Assembly: GCA_009667805.1 (NCBI GenBank)
Contig: CM019067.1
Coordinates: forward strand, 160,165,049 to 160,229,048
Origin: Leptobrachium leishanense
Taxonomy: Eukaryota > Chordata > Amphibia > Anura > Megophryidae
DNA length: 64,000 bases
Direction: 5' to 3'
Notes under the pieces: model-generated
Database searches by the model: none
Told to the model about the DNA's origin: nothing
Seen by the model: only the letters and a program-made list of their open reading frames with translations
Made by a program: the position numbers and the translations under genes
Shown here: in pieces, positions 21,897 to 32,613 of the stretch
How positions within the stretch are numbered: position 1 is the stretch's first letter
Layout of the letters: the number at the start of each line of letters is the position of its first letter

Positions 21897-22724
21897 AGGG
21901 ATTATTCAAAGAGAGCTTAAATGGCTCCGAAAATGCATCGAACGGTGAATTTCCCTGTACGATGCAATTTCGGATCCATTCGACTATTCAAGTGATGGTT
22001 AATCTATTCAGAAAACACCGAACAGCACCGAAATGTCAGAGAAATGCCCTGATTTTTGGTGCTTTCTTTCAGTAGGTTTAATCAGGCGAATCCCATAGGT
22101 TTCAATGTAAAAATATTCCCTGTTTTTATTAGATATTTAATAAACCGTTTATTCTTTTAATTTGCAGCAAAAAGTCTCTTTATTAATCAATTTTTTAGGA
22201 TTTTTTAGAGAATTTTGGGCGAAGCTTCTTTTCCAATTTTTTTTAAAAATCGATTTTTTTCCTGTAACAGACCTTTTTATTATTATTCTTAGGACCTTAT
22301 ATATTAGTTCCAGGCATTTTCATGCAGTAGTTTTTTTGCAAACAGCTTTTAACAGTTGCGCCTTTTGTTTTTTACCCGTTCGTCGGTTTGTTGGATTTTT
22401 ACGGTGGCTGGTCGGCACTTTGTTTGGCAGGTTGACAGCTTTTTTCTGATCAATTTCAGTATTTTTTCAATGGGTTTACTAATACACTTGGATGGTTTTT
22501 GGATCGATTTCAGTGTTTTTTTTCGTATTTTTTCAGATGCGTTTGACGGTTTTGCGGCGATTTTTTTCCGATCAATTCGGTGACTTTTGCTGTGTTTTTT
22601 CAGATGCGTTTGGTGTGCTTTTCTTGCACTTTGGGGGCCCTGCAGTGAATGCTGAATTCATCGCAGGGTCAGGTTGACTCCCCAAACTACGGGAAGCGAA
22701 AGAGCACGATCTATGAGTAACCCT
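21897..22724. mobile_element. non-autonomous DNA element, repeat family R
   Basis: Left end agggattattcaaagaga and right end (read in reverse) agggttactcatagat form imperfect inverted termini that resemble those of the 182-bp MITE at 6850. Internal landmarks (caccgaacagcaccgaaatg, cccataggtttcaatg, gccctgcagtgaatg...cgcagggtc) recur at 59400-59965 in reverse, and in part at 5375-5623, 25190-25320 and 63640-63740. No coding capacity. The T-rich ORFs inside are chance. Confidence 0.55.
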
Positions 22725-23487
22725 GTAAGTCTACAGCTAAATAACAATATTTCTTTGCAGGTTTGCTACAAAGTAACGTAATAGTTGGTAAAGCAGGTAT
22801 AAGAAGCACTGTTTGATTTGACACAACACTTCATGTTCAGTAGCTAAGATACATTAATAAAAGCATGGTCTGCTTCACAGTAAATGATGCACATTTAGAA
22901 TGACATAAAAGGCTTGGAAGAGCAGGCCCCTTAGAGGTAAATATGGATTTCTTTCCTTCAAGTATTAATATTACTGATACAAAGCTGAAGAAAGCAGTCA
23001 AGTAATTTGAGTCAAAAGCCTTTTAAAAACATATTGAAAAAGGCCCCTGGATAGGCTTTAAATAAGCATGTGGTATACTTCGGGCAATGTAAGATAAGCT
23101 AGGATGAACACTTACTTTATAGAAGGAGGAAACAAACCCTGACGGAAAGTAGAGCTTTAGTTCTTGTCGACATCTTTTCTCTAATCAATTCCCATAAATA
23201 ACTCCCAAAGTCCTTTGTGCATTCTAAATCAATTCTATCCTAGAAATTGCCAACTTCCTCAATGAAAATGTGTTATGTGCAAGGAAGAAAATATGTGCGG
23301 TAAAGCAATACTACATAAGTGTTTGACACAAAAAAAATGCGTCAATTACATTAGTAGGTATTAATTATGTTCATGACTGAGTATTTAGTGGATAATCGCA
23401 TTTGTTCGTCTGTAGATTTTGGATCATTTTTTAATCTGTAAATAATATTTCAATACATTGAGCTTCTTGGTTATATTGCAGTCCAAG
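22725..23487. other. no recognisable feature
   Basis: AT-rich sequence with no coding family or bounded repeat visible. Confidence 0.35.
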
Positions 23488-23961
23488 CAGTCTAGAAAAT
23501 AAAATATGGGACACACATTGCGCAATATATCCTTATAACAATTTTCATATAAATTGCTCGGTTATCAACTCACTTTTTAAAGAGCAACGTAAAGCCGGCT
23601 CTAAACTGTAAAGGCTTATAATTTTTTTGGATGATACTCTCACCAGTACATCCCAAGCACGTCAGTTCGCAATGGTACACCGGTCCACATATCTTTCAAC
23701 ATGGTAGATATCCCGGAACATGCCACGAATTACGGGATATATCTAGCACGTTCAAAGATATGTGGACCGGTGTACCATTGGGAACTAACGTGCTTCGGAT
23801 GTACTGGTGAGAGTATCATCCACAAAATTATAAGCCTTTAAAGTTTAGAGCCAGCTTTACGTGACTCTTTAAAAAGTGAGTTGATAGCCGAGAGATTTAT
23901 ATGAAAATTGTTATGGGACACACATTGCGCAGTATATCCTTATATTTTATTTTCTAGACTG
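23488..23961. repeat. 474-bp fold-back with a 29-bp direct repeat
   Basis: The outer arms cagtctagaaaataaaatat (23488-23507) and attttattttctagactg (23944-23961) are inverted. The long inner arms (23537-23728 against about 23735-23914) are also inverted, for example tatgtggaccggtgtaccat. Between outer and inner arms on each side lies the same 29-bp block (23508-23536 and 23915-23943, one mismatch) in DIRECT orientation. The block is centred on the palindrome ATTGCGCAAT. The arrangement reads as a short palindrome A-X-A' into which a second palindrome was inserted, duplicating X. Class unknown. Confidence 0.88.
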
Positions 23962-24395
23962 TAACTCATCTCTTGGACAGTTTTGTAAGCGCAAGGACTC
24001 TATACAACCTACAATATTGACTATCCACACTTGGGAGTGTGTGTTTGTGTTCCTGCTGCTGCATAAGTGACTATTCATACACACAATCTGCACCAATACA
24101 CCACCTTGCTTGTTATTTAATTTCTTCATGGTTATATTACTGCAGGGCTGGAGTAACAGACGGGCTGTAGTTCTAGGCCAGTGTCCTAAAATAGGCAAAT
24201 TGAAGCCCTATTTAAAACCTCCCAAAACAGGTCTAATTGTAGGAAAGACGTAATTTATGATAAAGCGTGTACCAAGGGTAGGGCTGAGATGTAATGGGGC
24301 ATAATACTGATGAGGAAGGGTCCAGTGAGGTGTGAGAAGAATGGGATAGAGACCCAATAGATTGTGAATCTAATGGGATAGAGGTCCAACATGAT
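23962..24395. other. no recognisable feature
   Basis: No coding family or repeat boundary seen. Confidence 0.35.
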
Positions 24396-24403
24396 ATGAG
24401 GAA

Positions 24404-25446
24404 TAGTGATGAGCCGAACACCCCCGTGTTCGGTTTGCATTCGAACTTGAACAATTTCAAAAGTTCGAGTTTGAACTCGACCACGAACCGAACTCAATGC
24501 AAGTCAATGGGACTTGAAAGTTTGATTTTTAGAGTGCCCTCCAAGAGGGCATATATGCAAGATATTTGCCATAAAAGGTGTATGGGGGTCTGGGTAGTGC
24601 CCTGGGGGACAGGAAACAAGGACAAAAAGTAAAAAAAAAAAAGTTTTTAAAGTAACAGTGAGTTTTCCATGAAATAAAGGTTAAGAATAAAAATGAAAAA
24701 TTCCTTCAAATATCGTGCCTAGGAGGTCCCCATAACCTGCCCGTGAAGTGGCATATTTGTAGGATGTATAGAAACATTTCAAATGACGGTAAACCGTTTT
24801 CCTTTAATCTATTCATAAACAACTGCTTGGGGCGGCAGTTTGTATGAAAAGAGGAGACATTTTAGGACATGCTTAGTGATTTTTTGGCTAAATTATGGTG
24901 AAACTTATGCAGGCTTTGGATGAAAGTAACAATAGGTGCTTTAAAATTGGGCCTTTAGTGTCGGCAACAGGTTGTGGGGGGGTCTGCCGTGGCCACAGGT
25001 GCAGTGGCTCCCTCCCTGCGCTGCCTGTCTCTGCCACATGCACCCGGGTGGCTAGCCTGCACAGTCGCAGCTCTGTCATCTGGCGGCCGAATGCTCCTCA
25101 AGGGGATCTTTGGGAGGCCCCTGCAGGCTGCCCTCTACAGTGCCTGATTAGAGGGCCTTGTCTGCCTGATGATTTAGTAACAGGAATGTTTTATCCCATA
25201 GGCTTCAATGTTAAAAATATTCCCGTTTTAATTCAATATCTAATAAACCGTTGCTTATAATATTCTGCAGTAAAGAGTCTCTTTATTTCTAGATTTTTTA
25301 ATATTTCTTAAGCATTTTTTATACTTTTTTGAAAAAGAAATTCAAACTTTTGACGAACGTCCCAAAAAGTTTGAAGTTCGCGAACTGTCGAACGGCCGAT
25401 GTTCGATGAGAACTCCGAACAGATCGAACCGAACAACTCATCCCTA
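24404..25446 (-). mobile_element. hAT copy C, non-autonomous
   Basis: Termini TAGTGATGAGCCGAACA and ACAACTCATCCCTA, with a perfect 8-bp duplication ATGAGGAA (24396-24403, 25447-25454). The left ~560 bp is the same terminal block as hAT copy A and as the reverse complement of 55080-55664. The middle (about 24960-25160) is GC-rich and unlike the large element. About 25190-25320 matches repeat family R (cccataggcttcaatg, ctaataaaccgttgc). It is therefore a mosaic: hAT ends around foreign filler. No transposase. Confidence 0.92.
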
Positions 25447-25535
25447 ATGAGGAATATGATAAAGGAGGACAACATGAGTAAGATGGAACTGAGACACAAT
25501 CAGCCTGAGAGCAGTGGAGAAGATACACAATGGTG

Positions 25536-26020
25536 TGTGACAGGGCTCCTCCTTTAAACCATGTTTTCTAGGGCAATAAGGGCAATAAAGACAGCAACAC
25601 TGCAATTTCTATTCTTTAAGGCAAATTGTATTTCCTCACCCAACAGTAAACAGTGGTTCACGGCAAACAGATTTTATTCTCCTCCAGCTCTCTCTCTCTT
25701 AGCTGAGTATTCACTCTCACACGTATCTGCTTCCCCTTTTTAATGCTCAGTAAGATGTTTGATGGGCTACACCTGTGATTCACAAACTGGTCTTTGAAAG
25801 CCTGATCTGACCAGTGATCCAGGCTGCTAGGATAATGGCCCACCCTTCTCTCCATTATCCCAAGCCCAGGGACCCAGAACACACTTCCCAATATGCCTGG
25901 CTGCAGTACACATGCTGATATACACCATTTCCCGAGGATTTTATCTGAAGGGAGGGATGCAGTTCAAAGACCTGGTCTCACATACCTCCCATTTATAATC
26001 ATGACCTGCTTTCTGTCACA
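25536..26020 (-). mobile_element. candidate solo LTR
   Basis: The ends are TGTGACAGG and CTTTCTGTCACA: TG...CA ends with an 8-bp inverted TGTGACAG/CTGTCACA. Read on the minus strand, a TATA-like attaaaaagggg (about 25735-25746) is followed ~60 bp later by an AATAAA signal (about 25674-25679), as in vertebrate Gypsy LTRs. The flanks GGTG/GTTG match only 3 of 4, so a target duplication is not secure. No internal retrotransposon sequence lies next to it. Confidence 0.6.
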
Positions 26021-26542
26021 GTTGATATTGTTAGTGGGTCAGAGAAGCAGTTGACATGATGTTATGAGACCGAGGCACAACAAACATTTTCACTTCTATG
26101 CCTATGACACCTTTAATTTGACGCTGCATTTAATTTCAACTATTGACATCAGATATGCAGTGTAAGTTTTAATAGTGTTGCTTCCTTCTTCTCAGAGTAT
26201 TTTAAGTCAGGCACAAAATACCTAAATACAGTCGTCGTACCCCGCCGTCATTTCTTTACAACACCCTTGATTCCCTGGCCATCTATTGCATTCCAAGAAT
26301 TCTGGAAATTGTTGATCATCCACATCTGGGAGGAGTTTGAGATTTATTTTGTTCTCACATTTTTATCTGATGAAAATTATGTACAACATGTACAGGTAGG
26401 ATAACATTATAGATATCTAATTTGAAATCACATATTTGGTAGGCCCATTCTCTTAGTTACAGAACAATGACAAAAATTATGACAGCAATGTGATAAACTA
26501 TTTTCCATAATCTATATAAGATCATGATGTTTTTTTTTAAAT
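26021..26542. other. no recognisable feature
   Basis: No coding family or repeat boundary seen. Confidence 0.35.
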
Positions 26543-26726
26543 CAGTGCTTCCCAACTGCGGTCCTCAAGTACCCCTCACAGGCCAGGTTTTAAGGATTAC
26601 CTTGGGGAAATGCAGACTGAATCCTGCAATCCCTGAGCAGCAAATCATATCACCTGTGCTTTGTTTAAGATATCTGGAAATACTGGCCTGTGAGGGGTAC
26701 TTGAGGAACGCGTTTGGGAACCACTG
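26543..26726. mobile_element. 184-bp MITE, probably hAT-related
   Basis: The terminal inverted repeats are about 43 bp: cagtgcttcccaactgcgg... against a right end that reads cagtggttcccaaacgcg... in reverse, then cctcaagtacccctcacagg in both. The cagtggttcccaa terminus is typical of Charlie-like hAT elements. The flanking octamers match only 5 of 8, so it is either old or the boundary is off. Confidence 0.75.
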
Positions 26727-26907
26727 CTCTAAGTAATTAATTATCAGTCAGAACATGTAATATAAATCAATTTTAATATATGAAGACATTTATAGAACTT
26801 AGAATGGAATGCATAGATTTTTCACATGACATTGTATACAGATTTTTGTTTATTTTACTACAGGGGAAATCCTGAGTGTCAATGATGAGTTACCAAGATT
26901 CATATAC

Positions 26908-27466
26908 AGTAATACCATGGATTGCGACCATAATTCATTCCAGAAACGTGCTTGTAATCCAAAGCACTCTTATATCAAAGCAAATTTCCCCATAAGAAAT
27001 AATGGAAACTCTGACGATTGGTTCCACAACCATTTATTCCTATGAAAATGATTAAAGAAAAACAAAATACTGTACAGTATAAAGTAAAAATAAAACAAAT
27101 TAACCTGCACTTTACCTTTGAGAAGAATCGTGGCTGGTGGGAGGGAGAGAGAGGAGGGGAGTTATTGTGCAGGACGTTTATCACTAACAGGATTACTCCT
27201 ATCTGTTGGAGGGTTTCAGCATGTCCGGTGTAATGTGTGATACTATTCCGCATGTTACACCGTGTGGCCCTCCCTGCCAAGCTGTCGGAATGCTGCGACG
27301 GACGCAGGGAGGAAAGGTGATCATGGCCTCAGTTGTGACGTGATACTCGGCAACCAAAGCGTATGTACTTTGACATCGCTTGTATATCAAGTCACAATTT
27401 AGAAAAAATTGTTGCTCTTCTTGCAAAACGCTCTCAAACCAAGTTACTCTCAATCAAGGTTTTATG
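26908..27466. mobile_element. MITE-like element, approximate bounds
   Basis: The left segment (accatggattgcgaccataa, gtgcttgtaatccaaagcac, tatatcaaagcaaatttccc) belongs to a fold-back repeat I recognise as widespread in fish and frogs. The right segment (cttgtatatcaagtcac, tgcaaaacgctctcaaacca, ctctcaatcaagg) is its degenerate complement. Exact termini and target duplication were not resolved. Confidence 0.5.
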
Positions 27467-27821
27467 TAAATGCATACGAATATATAACAATGTACTTTGA
27501 AATGACCCATCTAGGTATCAGCACTCATGTTAGAGTATATGATACTTATCAACACAATTGGGCAATAATCATAAAATATAGCATTGCAAATACAAATGTA
27601 TAAGAGAACAAACACAAAATTTCACTTTCACTTTATTAATAGAATAACCCTCACACATATAACGTAGTTACAGTATTACATTCAGGCCAAAAGAAGGATC
27701 AGATCCTTTGGAAACATATGTCCAAAAAAGAAGCGTCAATTCCAGTGTATGCTTTGATATAGATTTCTACTTATTAGAAGTTTATTTTACAAATAAACAT
27801 AAAAGAAACAAGTATACACCC
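27467..27821. other. no recognisable feature
   Basis: AT-rich sequence with nothing recognisable. Confidence 0.35.
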
Positions 27822-27824
27822 CCA

Positions 27825-28563
27825 GGGCCAAATTACAATCTTTGCGCAAACGTTTGCGCCGGCGCAAAAAAACATTAACGCGAGGGGCAAGACCCTTTGC
27901 GCTGAACGTCGTATTACATTGTCAGAGCAACAAACGCACGTAATCCTCTACCGCAGGTGAACCTGCGCGAACCCTGCGCAAGCGTACTGTACTGTGCGCA
28001 TCCTATACTTAACATTGTGAGCGCAAACGCGAATGAACGCTGGTACGCGGATGGTATTACAATCTATGCGCAGGATTTGACGTATAGCCTTTGCACGCAT
28101 AATTTTAGCAACTCCTACAAGGTGGTGTTAATGGCAAATCTGAACGACCTGACCGAAACCAAATACACCAGCCCAAAAAAAAAAACCAGCAAAGTATAGT
28201 TACACATTCTACTCATACCAAGCCAATAAAATGGAGAAGTTGTGTGTTTTTTTTAATATTGATGCAGCATATATGCTCAGATTGACTATGACTGGCGCAA
28301 AAATTTAACGTGCGATAATTGTGGTTCTTAATTCTGATTGCCTGAATCGCGTGAAAAAAACAGTCTGCACACTGATTTCTGTGCGCAACGTTGCTGCGCG
28401 AGCATTTGTGCGTGTCCGTTTTACGCGGGTTAATGCTCGACGGATGAAAAAATGCGCGAGGAATGTAATTCCAGCGGTGATTTACGCGCGTTAACGTTTA
28501 ACTCTTGGCACACAAATTCACGCGATGCACGTGCGTTTTTGCGTGAAGAATGTTATTTGGCCC
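27825..28563. mobile_element. GCGC-rich MITE, probable 3-bp TSD
   Basis: Termini GGGCCAAATTACAATC and GAATGTTATTTGGCCC are inverted over about 12 bp, with CCA on both flanks (27822-27824, 28564-28566). The interior is dense in tgcgca, gcgcaa and acgcg motifs, in sharp contrast with its AT-rich surroundings. No transposase. The 3-bp duplication would fit a Harbinger-type source, but the C-rich context makes it less certain. Confidence 0.65.
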
Positions 28564-28566
28564 CCA

Positions 28567-29054
28567 GTCTTTTGAAACTGGCCACCTGGCAAAAAATATG
28601 TATTTTCCATGTGTATGACGGTGGGCTACACTCTGTTTTCAGAATTTGACCCCCGTTTTCCCTTATGTTATTTTGCAGATGCTGCTGACAGAATCTGCAC
28701 GTATTTTTTAATATTATTTTTTTAATGATTTGAAAATAGCTGAACTTTTTCACCAAAACCTTTTGTTTCTCTTCACCTACCCCCAGCTTCCACTCCAGGG
28801 TTCCATACAATGGAATTCCATGGACCATTTAAAGAGAATTAAACCATGTGGGAAACAGTGACATCACGCATGCATCGCTGTCTCAGATGAAAGGATCAGC
28901 GACGCACACACACCTCGTCTGGGTGCAGTACCAATCAATTAAAAGAGGAGGCGGCTACACATAATGTAAGTAGTTCCAAAGTGATTCAAACCCCTGCTGC
29001 TGAGTGCCAAGTATGCAGACAGAGAAAACCCCCCTCCACTTCACACAGTTGTCA
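28567..29054. other. no recognisable feature
   Basis: No coding family or bounded repeat is visible. Confidence 0.35.
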
Positions 29055-29062
29055 TCTCTGAT

Positions 29063-30124
29063 CAGGCCCGGATTAAGATCTCTATGGGCCTGGAGCTGAA
29101 TATTTTGGTGGGCTTTTTTTGGAATTTTGCGAAATGAAAACATATTTTTGGTTATTTATTAGTGCAGATACAAGTATATCTAATGAGGCAGATAATGTGT
29201 GATGAATTTTTCATTCAGATTTCAATCATTTACAGTAAAGAGAGTAAAATATTTTTTTCCCATTTTATCATTCAAACCTTTGTGGTTATATATTCTATAG
29301 GGAATTTCCTGTTAAAAAAATGTGAAATGGGAACCTGTTACTGCATTTTTCTGAGAAAATATACAATTTTAACCCAAAAAAAAATGAAGAAAAAAAATTA
29401 AATATTTCCCTGGTGTTTTGGAACATGTTTTTTTACGAATAATATGACTATGTATAAAACACTGACCTTGCTCCCAGCGCGGGTAATAAGAAGGTGAGTA
29501 ATGGCAGTGGTATTGCTCATTTTATACGTGACAAATGGACAATGCCATCGCTTTGCAACTAAAAATAAATAAATGAATAAAAAATTGTTTTCTTATCTTT
29601 TAGATTTTACATGGTCAAGTTTGGTATCAATGCAAAGGCCAGACTCTGACCTGTCCAATGACACCTCACCTGACCTTGTGAGGTGTAAAGATTAGTGACG
29701 CAGGGGTCCAAAGTTCCCCTCAGTACTCTTCGCTGCAGTGCGGCGGTTTAGGTTTTTGATGTAACAATTCGTAACAATGGATTGTACCATTACCTCCACA
29801 CTTGTTGGTGACATGTGAAATGTGATGGTTAGTTAGTGCAGAATCATTGTTTACTTTACAATTGAAAAGTGAAAAATATTCCTGTTGGAAAGAAAAAGTA
29901 AATATTTATTATTTTATTTTCTTACTTAAAACCTGATCATCTTTGTTATCATTGGAAAGGTCATGCTCTGGCCTTTCCAGTGATACCTCACTTGACTCTG
30001 TAGCTTCTATGGAAGTGGAGATACAGGGGTCCAAATGCAGACATAGTTATCCTTTCTCTGGGCCTATTCTGAAGCATGGGCCTGGAGCTGCTGCTCCATC
30101 TGCCCCTATGTTAATCCGGCCCTG
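29063..30124. mobile_element. non-autonomous hAT, CAGGCCCGGATTAA termini
   Basis: Left end CAGGCCCGGATTAA and right end TTAATCCGGCCCTG are inverted, flanked by a perfect 8-bp duplication TCTCTGAT (29055-29062, 30125-30132). The phrase gggcctggagctg occurs near both ends. The interior is AT-rich, without transposase. It shares blocks with 16160-16560 (ttatatattctat, gaaatgggaac, catgctctggcctttcca). Confidence 0.92.
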
Positions 30125-30205
30125 TCTCTGATCGGGAAACGGGAGGGGAGGGACAGGAAGCGCAGGACTTACTCCTCTCACCCAAATCATGCAAAGAGTG
30201 TCCTT

Positions 30206-30751
30206 TAGGGATGTGCGTTTCGGGCTTCGGAATTTTGGAATTTTCACGAAATTTCCCGATTCGTGTTTTCGGATGCGGCCGAATTTCGGAAAAATTTTAG
30301 ATCCGAAAATTTCAGATCCGAAATGTTTTCCGAGCCGAAACGAAATATTTTCGGATTTTTCGAATGGACTTGAAATGTGTCAAACGAGGAGAACAGATGT
30401 TCCGAAAAACGAAAATTTTCCGAAAAACGAAAATTGTTAGAAAAAACGAAAAGTCGATACAAAAACGGGCAAAATGACACGAAAAATACGAAAAATGGTC
30501 GATATTCGGAAAAATGTTCAATTCCGAAAAACGAAAATTTCCGAAATTACGAAAAGTCGATACAAAAACCAAGCACAGTGACACGAAAATACGAAAAATG
30601 ATCGATATTCCGAAAAAAAATGTACCCGAAAAACGTGCCGAACCGAATCGAATCGAAACCGAAATCGGTCGAAACGAGCCGAATCGAAAAGTTTAAAAAT
30701 CCGAAAAATCGAACCGAATCGAACCGAAAAAAAAATCGGTGCACAAGCCTA
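30206..30751. mobile_element. 546-bp hAT element rich in cgaaa motifs
   Basis: Termini TAGGGATGTGCGTTTCGG and GGTGCACAAGCCTA, with a perfect 8-bp duplication GTGTCCTT (30198-30205, 30752-30759). Almost the whole interior consists of ttcgg, cgaaaa and tccgaa motifs on one strand, a near low-complexity composition. No transposase. The TAGGGATG start is shared with the hAT family of copies A-E, but the rest is different. Confidence 0.92.
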
Positions 30752-30762
30752 GTGTCCTTTTA

Positions 30763-31134
30763 GGCAGCGGGCACACAAGCATTTTTCAGAGAGGGAGGAA
30801 TGTCTGCGAGAGTGGACGTTCCTTCCACTCTGACGCCCATGTGGCCACCTTGCTGAGCGCAGTTAATGTGCTCATGTGGCCACCTCGCTGAGCGCAGTTA
30901 ATGTGCTCAGCACTACAAAGTTCGATCCTCCTATCGAGGATCGTGCTTTGTAGCCCGTCAGCATCCGTTGTAGCTTTTTGACAGGGAGAGCTTTTTGACG
31001 TCCGGTGGTAGCACGCACAATTTGTGCATGTGCTACCACGTGTGGCCCTCCTCGTCGATCCATCACAAAGCTGCGACTGACGCAGGGAAGTGCAGTCACA
31101 CGGACACACTCAGTGTGCTCGTGTGACCGCAGCC
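30763..31134. mobile_element. Harbinger-like MITE, TTA target
   Basis: Left GGCAGCGGGCACACAAGCA and right (in reverse) GGCTGCGGTCACACGAGCA are about 80% matching inverted ends, flanked by TTA on both sides (30760-30762, 31135-31137), the Harbinger TWA target. It contains a ~38-bp tandem duplication (gtggccacct(t/c)gctgagcgc, 30840-30916). No transposase. Confidence 0.7.
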
Positions 31135-31145
31135 TTAGTTGAAAT

Positions 31146-31344
31146 TTCTTGATTTCCCTAGTAAATTATGACGGGAAGTCGTAATCTTATTAAAGACAAA
31201 AGGAGGCGAGTATTATTATGCCAAATGTCTTTATTACCACTTCCAGCAGCAAGAAAAAAAAATCTTTAACATGTGTCAGGGGCGGTCCCTGCACAGCATA
31301 ACAATGGTCTCTCCCAAATGCATAAAGCTTCTTCCTCTTCCTTG
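31146..31344. repeat. DIRS left inverted terminal repeat
   Basis: From ccaaatgtctttattaccac through cataaagcttcttcc it is the reverse complement of 45309-45470, except that the right copy has ~15 extra bases (around aggcatgggggttcct). The outermost ~60 bp here (cttgatttccctagtaaatt...) is not matched at the right end but is matched in the internal complementary region. Confidence 0.88.
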
Positions 31345-31682
31345 ATGTGAGGAGATAACAACTTTTTCGAGATCCCGGTGCCAGATGAGGAAGTTAAACT
31401 GAAGAATGGAGACAAAAGGAAAAATATAAACAACGGAGAACAGGTCCTTCAGGATCCCAGAGGGAGAAGGCGAATTATTGAGCTGAAATGAGAGAAAAAA
31501 AAACAGCGTTATAACCACGCTAATAAACAGATGCACGTAGATGGCAAGAAACAGAAAAACTGTGACCAGACAGCATTATTCAAAAATATAATATATGTAT
31601 AATCAGACAGAAAAAAAACCACCGAGCTATGCCCCAATATCTAATGAACCAAATCATGGGCGGGAATAATAGGGTGGGAATA

Positions 31683-31788
31683 ATACTCGCCTCCTTTTGT
31701 CTTTAATAAAATTACGTCTTCCTGTCATAATTTACTAGGGAAATCAAGAATTTTATTTCAAGACACGGAGGCTCCTACTATTATGCCA
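31683..31788. repeat. DIRS internal complementary region
   Basis: The first half (tactcgcctccttttgtctt... to about 31750) is the reverse complement of the left terminus. The second half (tttcaagacacggaggctcc... to ttatgcc) is the reverse complement of the right terminus. The two meet at aaatcaagaattttat. In DIRS replication this region templates closure of the circular DNA. Confidence 0.88.
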
Positions 31789-31804
31789 GTTCAAAGCTTA
31801 AGGC

Positions 31805-32613
31805 AAAACGGCAGCTGACCAGTATAGCTCAGGTTGGAAATAAAAATCTCTGAAGGTGGATTCCCTGGACCAATCCGCAGCCCTCATGATGTCCTCCAAT
31901 CAACAACCTACTGTGAAAGCTTTAGAGGCCACGGCCCCCCGAGCTGAATGGGTACCAAAAATAGAGATATCTATACCTGCGAGTGTCATTAACCAATGCA
32001 TCCACCTAGCTAAGGTGGTAGAGGACACAGGGTGGAACGGACATAGCAGAGAAATGAACAGAGGACCAGAAAAGGTAGGACGGTGTGTCGCCATCACCGT
32101 CTCATACTGTCGGAGACAGTGGACTGGACACAATAATGGGGATGCCGGAAAAGCCGGGTAAAAAACAGTAGTAGACATAGATTTTGTGCGTCTAATAATA
32201 CGGAATTCGACCCCGTCCAGACGGTAAGATCTAGCATGTACGTCTAATGCGCGGACATCTGAAACCCTCTTACAAGAAATCAAACATAACAACATAACCA
32301 ACTTTGCAGATAATTGTTTAATAGATAAGCATACATTGTTAGGCCATGAGGACAACAGTGTGAACACGGAATTGATATCCCACACCGATGTATAACGAGG
32401 TATTGGTGGCCGGGACATTCGAGCGCCCTTCAGTAAACGACATAACAAGGGGTGTTGCCCTGCGGGAAGACCTATAAATCCTTTGTGAGAGGCAGAAATA
32501 GCTGAACGGTAAAGGTTTAATGTTCTATAGGCTTTACTGGCCTCAAATTCATCCGAAAGGAATTGTAGGATGTGCTGTACAGAGGTACGAATGGGATCCA
32601 GGTCTCTTCCCAT
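31805..32613 (-). pseudogene. DIRS tyrosine recombinase, one stop before the C-terminus
   Basis: A 237-codon minus-strand frame carries the phage-integrase-like fold of DIRS recombinases: RTLNLYRSAISASH near the N-terminus, the first catalytic arginine region CKRVSDVRALD (about residues 113-123), and the HSARGAVASKA box (about residue 222). The frame is cut by a TGA just after FTVGC. In the same frame it continues LEDIMRAADWS...STFRDFYF, the family's C-terminus with the tyrosine region, down to about 31805. In intact elements the enzyme joins the circular cDNA to the target. The N-terminus overlaps the upstream methyltransferase-like frame. Confidence 0.88.

Noticed and set aside
27957..28199. 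80-codon ORF in the GCGC-rich element as a small gene
   Set aside because: It is confined to a MITE interior and has no recognisable domain. The frame is open because of the biased composition.
30189..30744. Several overlapping ORFs on both strands in the cgaaa-rich stretch
   Set aside because: They are low-complexity translations of the hAT interior, with no domain or codon preference.
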